This document shows positions 6,565 to 8,277 of a stretch of DNA of 8,277 nucleotides, in pieces. This stretch comes from Omnitrophica bacterium RIFCSPLOWO2_01_FULL_45_10b (lineage in GTDB: Bacteria > Omnitrophota > Omnitrophia > Omnitrophales > Danuiimicrobiaceae). The translations under genes were made by a program, and so were the position numbers. How positions within the stretch are numbered: the first letter of the stretch is position 1; every line of letters starts with the position of its first letter. The stretch covers positions 10,896-19,172 of the forward strand of contig MHFM01000035.1 in the NCBI GenBank assembly GCA_001804205.1. The letters run 5' to 3'. The notes below the pieces were generated by a model that had not been told where the DNA came from, did not search any database, and saw only the letters and a list, made by a program, of their open reading frames with translations.

Positions 6565-7152
6565 ATGATATTGGCATCTAATAAAACCTTTAAAATGAGT
6601 CGTTCCTGGCTTTTTATCTTCCTTGCGTTCTTTTTAGGATGCGCTTCTCAACCGGTTCTTTTAGATGGACTCAATCAAGTAGGTGCGCCGGTTTGTTTGG
6701 AGGACCAATCAAACATTCCAGCCTTTGTGAGGAAGTTCTTTGCGACACGCGATTTAGCCACAGAGGAAGGAAGAATTGATTATTTGCTTCAAAGGATTCA
6801 TGACTCCAAGCTGACTTTTATTCGAAACAAGGTGGAATATACCAGTGCTTCAGCCGCTGAGTTTTTCCGCTGGAAGTTGAACCGTATGGAGAAACGCCAC
6901 CATATCAAAGTCAAAACAGCTCAGGATTTTGTTTCGCACGTTACAAGCGGATCCCGAACGAGCGGGCGACCTTATGCCATTATTTTCCCGGATGGAAGCC
7001 GGCGCAATCTTCAAAATGTACTCCAGAATGAACTGGAAGCGCTTGAATCCTGCTTACAGCAATACCCAGAAGATACTTCTTCTAAACAAGCCGGCATTGG
7101 GGATCAAAGTGTTTCAACAACTCTTAAGGATAGCGCAAGAGCTGTGCAGTAG
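6565..7152 (+). CDS. DUF5329-family (YfeK-like) lipoprotein
   Basis: The product has 195 residues from the ATG at 6565. A hydrophobic stretch WLFIFLAFFLGC ends in a lipobox (Leu-Gly-Cys, Cys26), so it should be a lipid-anchored envelope protein. An in-frame ATG at 6595 gives a shorter, equally good lipoprotein signal with Cys16. A TTG at 6559 is also in frame but unattractive. None of these starts has a clear ribosome site. The central region, from about EEGRIDYLLQRIHDSKLTFI through RNKVEYTSASAAEFFRWKL, then TAQDFVSHV, then GRPYAIIFPDG, follows the pattern of DUF5329, the family of E. coli YfeK. The function of that family is unknown. About 30 polar residues follow the domain. The gene starts 13 bp after the carrier gene and is the last of the tight cluster, followed by about 300 bp without a gene. 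Confidence 0.75.
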   Translation: MILASNKTFKMSRSWLFIFLAFFLGCASQPVLLDGLNQVGAPVCLEDQSNIPAFVRKFFATRDLATEEGRIDYLLQRIHDSKLTFIRNKVEYTSASAAEFFRWKLNRMEKRHHIKVKTAQDFVSHVTSGSRTSGRPYAIIFPDGSRRNLQNVLQNELEALESCLQQYPEDTSSKQAGIGDQSVSTTLKDSARAVQ

Positions 7153-7172
7153 GTGAAAAGCAATACAAATTG

Positions 7173-7206
7173 AGTATCTTAAATACAAAAATGTAGTACT
7201 TAATAC
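7173..7206. repeat. Two related near-palindromes, operator-like
   Basis: AGTATCTTAAATAC (7173-7186) and AGTACTTAATAC (7195-7206) share the pattern GTA...CTTAA...TAC and are each nearly self-complementary. Their centres are about 21 bp apart, two helical turns, and the second ends 5 bp before the -35 of the first candidate promoter. The arrangement suits a dimeric regulator binding twice on one face, but no regulator is identified. Confidence 0.35.
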
Positions 7207-7225
7207 CGTTCTTGCTACAATTTTT
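7187..7225 (+). terminator. Weak hairpin with T tract after the lipoprotein gene
   Basis: AAAAATGTAG and CTACAATTTTT can pair with one bulge around an 18-base loop, ending in five T. The stem is A/T-rich and would be weak, so this is a poor terminator candidate, although no better one is seen after the lipoprotein gene. Confidence 0.25.
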
Positions 7226-7240
7226 GACCGCCTTTATAAT
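7212..7240 (+). promoter_or_regulatory. Candidate distal sigma70 promoter of the porin gene
   Basis: TTGCTA (7212-7217), 17 bp, then TATAAT (7235-7240), a perfect -10 hexamer. It would start RNA near 7247 and give a leader of about 210 bases. The paired near-palindromes lie directly upstream. Confidence 0.42.
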
Positions 7241-7375
7241 TTTTGGAAGTCCGGCCGGTTTCGTTTGGGTGTAATTTTAAATTTTAGAAGTTGGCATGAA
7301 CATTGTCCCTTTGTTTAAGAATTTAAAGCATCAGAAGAGGTGGTTTGTTAGTATCGTGGAGGATGGTTTTAACAC

Positions 7376-7404
7376 TTGACAATGCTCATTCAAAACCTTA
7401 AAGT
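7376..7404 (+). promoter_or_regulatory. Candidate proximal sigma70 promoter of the porin gene
   Basis: TTGACA (7376-7381), a perfect -35 hexamer, is followed after 17 bp by TAAAGT (7399-7404), which matches four of six -10 bases. RNA would start near 7411 and leave a leader of about 48 bases before the porin ATG. Confidence 0.55.
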
Positions 7405-7445
7405 TTGCGTTAATAGCTTCATGGCAAATTGAAAATATTAAAAAA

Positions 7446-7452
7446 GGGGAGG
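7446..7452 (+). promoter_or_regulatory. Strong ribosome binding site of the porin gene
   Basis: GGGGAGG is the best Shine-Dalgarno sequence in the window. It lies 3 bases before the ATG at 7456 and 6 bases before the ATG at 7459, which favours 7459. Confidence 0.7.
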
Positions 7453-7458
7453 AACATG

Positions 7459-8277
7459 ATGAATATTTTCTCGGGTAAGCAATTGCTAACGAGAGCATCG
7501 GTAGTCTTGATAGCTCTTGTTTTCAGCTGTGCGTCTTTTGGCTGGGCTGATACCGCACCGGCTTCAGCTGAAGATCTGGCCAAAATTAATAAACAGCTTC
7601 TTGAAAAGATTTCTGATTTAACCAACAAGGTTGACCAACTGGAAAATCGTGTGGTGAGAGCCGAGCGAGCACCGCAAACGGCAGCCATTTCTGCTCCAGC
7701 AGGCGCTGAAGGAGACGGCGTTCTTAGAACGACAGGTGGCGATATCCGCTTAGATGGGTTTGTCGATACGTCATTTAACTGGAATTTTGTGACACCAAAC
7801 GTGGTTCCTCCGGGCGGAACTAATGCTACCGGGAACTCAACACTCCGCGCTTTTGACCGCGAATCCGACACGTTTGATATCAACAATATTCAGCTGAACC
7901 TGTACCGCCCAGCTCCGGATTCAGGCGGCGTTGGTTTTAGGACTGAGTTTATGTACGGCACCGATGCTCAAGTGGCTGAATCTGCCGGATTTTTGGGTGG
8001 AACGGATGAGTTCTCCATTCAAGAAGCATTTGTGGAGTTGAAAGCCCCTATTGGAACGGGCTTAACCGTGTGGGCTGGTAAATTCGCAACTCTTTTAGGA
8101 GCTGAAGTAATCGAAAATCATATGAACTGGAACTCGTCGCGTTCCTATCTTTTTACTCTCGCCATCCCGTTTACTCATACTGGTGTACGGGCTATGTACA
8201 ATTGGCTTGATGGGAAAATAGGCACTACGATTGGTCTTGTCAACGGTTGGGACAGCGCTATTGATAATAACAAAGTT
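7459..8277 (+). CDS. Beta-barrel porin-2 (OmpL-like) family outer-membrane protein, 5' part
   Basis: The frame stays open to the window edge, giving 273 residues; the 3' end is missing. Residues 1-30 form a signal peptide with probable cleavage after FGWA (Ala30). Residues about 40-66 hold leucines 40, 47, 54 and 61 exactly seven apart, with Ile51, Val58 and Val65 between, which is a short trimer-type coiled coil. A linker rich in Ala, Pro and Gly follows. The barrel part opens with IRLDGFVDTSFNWNF, then INNIQLNLYRP, GVGFRTEFMYGTDAQ, IQEAFVELKAP, VWAGKFATLLGAEVI and NWNSSRSYLFTLAIPFTHTG. This series is characteristic of the beta-barrel porin-2 family, a diffusion-type outer-membrane pore with unknown solute. 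The gene has its own ribosome site and promoter candidates, so it is probably transcribed apart from the upstream cluster. ATG 7456 is the alternative start and adds one Met. Confidence 0.88.
   Translation, partial: MNIFSGKQLLTRASVVLIALVFSCASFGWADTAPASAEDLAKINKQLLEKISDLTNKVDQLENRVVRAERAPQTAAISAPAGAEGDGVLRTTGGDIRLDGFVDTSFNWNFVTPNVVPPGGTNATGNSTLRAFDRESDTFDINNIQLNLYRPAPDSGGVGFRTEFMYGTDAQVAESAGFLGGTDEFSIQEAFVELKAPIGTGLTVWAGKFATLLGAEVIENHMNWNSSRSYLFTLAIPFTHTGVRAMYNWLDGKIGTTIGLVNGWDSAIDNNKV

Larger units (their letters stand above)
7153..7455 (+). other. Intergenic regulatory region before the porin gene
   Basis: This stretch of about 300 bp contains no convincing gene. It holds two related near-palindromes, a weak A/T-rich hairpin, two candidate sigma70-type promoters, an 8-bp CCGGCCGG palindrome at 7251-7258, and a possible 27-codon frame at 7296-7379 with poor support. 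The lower GC content compared with the flanking genes fits a control region. Confidence 0.7.

Noticed and set aside
7363..7401. Twelve-codon frame after GTGGAGG
   Set aside because: The GGAGG directly abuts the ATG with no spacing, and the frame overlaps the proximal promoter; too short to support.
7519..7536. Lipobox-like VFSC in the porin signal peptide
   Set aside because: Phe at position -2 is not accepted in lipoboxes, a normal cleavage site FGWA lies six residues later, and the protein is an outer-membrane barrel.
7419..7886. Open frame of 155 codons on the minus strand
   Set aside because: It is antisense to the porin gene, which has a strong ribosome site, signal peptide, coiled coil and family motifs; the reverse peptide has low-complexity composition and no recognisable domain.
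1..8277. CRISPR array, tRNA, rRNA or riboswitch
   Set aside because: No regularly spaced direct repeats, no tRNA cloverleaf with a T-loop consensus and no rRNA-like segments were seen; nearly all of the window is protein-coding.

Overview
The window reads as chromosomal DNA of a Gram-negative (diderm) bacterium with moderate GC. The evidence is two outer-membrane beta-barrel proteins, a lipoprotein signal and several Sec-type signal peptides. The mix of an ATP/ADP-translocase-like carrier fused to HEAT repeats, a beta-barrel porin-2 protein and a barrel-only Omp85-like protein would fit Omnitrophota or another lineage near the PVC bacteria. That placement is inference from gene content only. 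All genes are on the + strand.

Layout. (1) Positions 2-142 hold the 3' end of a YraN/UPF0102 gene. (2) Positions 168-881 encode a TpbA/SIW14-like tyrosine or dual-specificity phosphatase with an N-terminal export signal or anchor. (3) Positions 881-988 are a 108-bp MITE-like element with 17-bp inverted repeats and a TA target duplication, inserted in a CTAG site exactly at the phosphatase stop codon. (4) Positions 993-2372 encode a POTRA-less Omp85/D15-type barrel. (5) Positions 2387-4087 encode an exported protein I do not recognise by name; it carries the motif set of a protein-kinase fold (a Lys, a Glu, HYDLREGN and IDFG). (6) Positions 4113-6551 encode an NTT/MFS-like membrane carrier fused to a C-terminal HEAT-repeat domain. 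(7) Positions 6565-7152 encode a DUF5329-type lipoprotein. (8) Positions 7153-7455 are a non-coding regulatory gap with two candidate sigma70-type promoters and paired near-palindromes. (9) From 7459 to the window end runs the 5' part of a beta-barrel porin-2 protein with an N-terminal coiled coil.

How the genes may work together. Apart from the mobile element, the first six genes are separated by 11-25 bp, and no good terminator is visible between them, so they look like one operon. The notable combination is an exported kinase-like protein, an exported phosphatase, an outer-membrane barrel, a nucleotide-carrier homologue and a lipoprotein. A reversible phosphorylation system working outside the cytoplasm, with the carrier possibly supplying nucleotide, is a testable hypothesis and not a demonstrated function. 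The porin gene after the gap has its own strong Shine-Dalgarno sequence and promoter and is probably a separate transcription unit.
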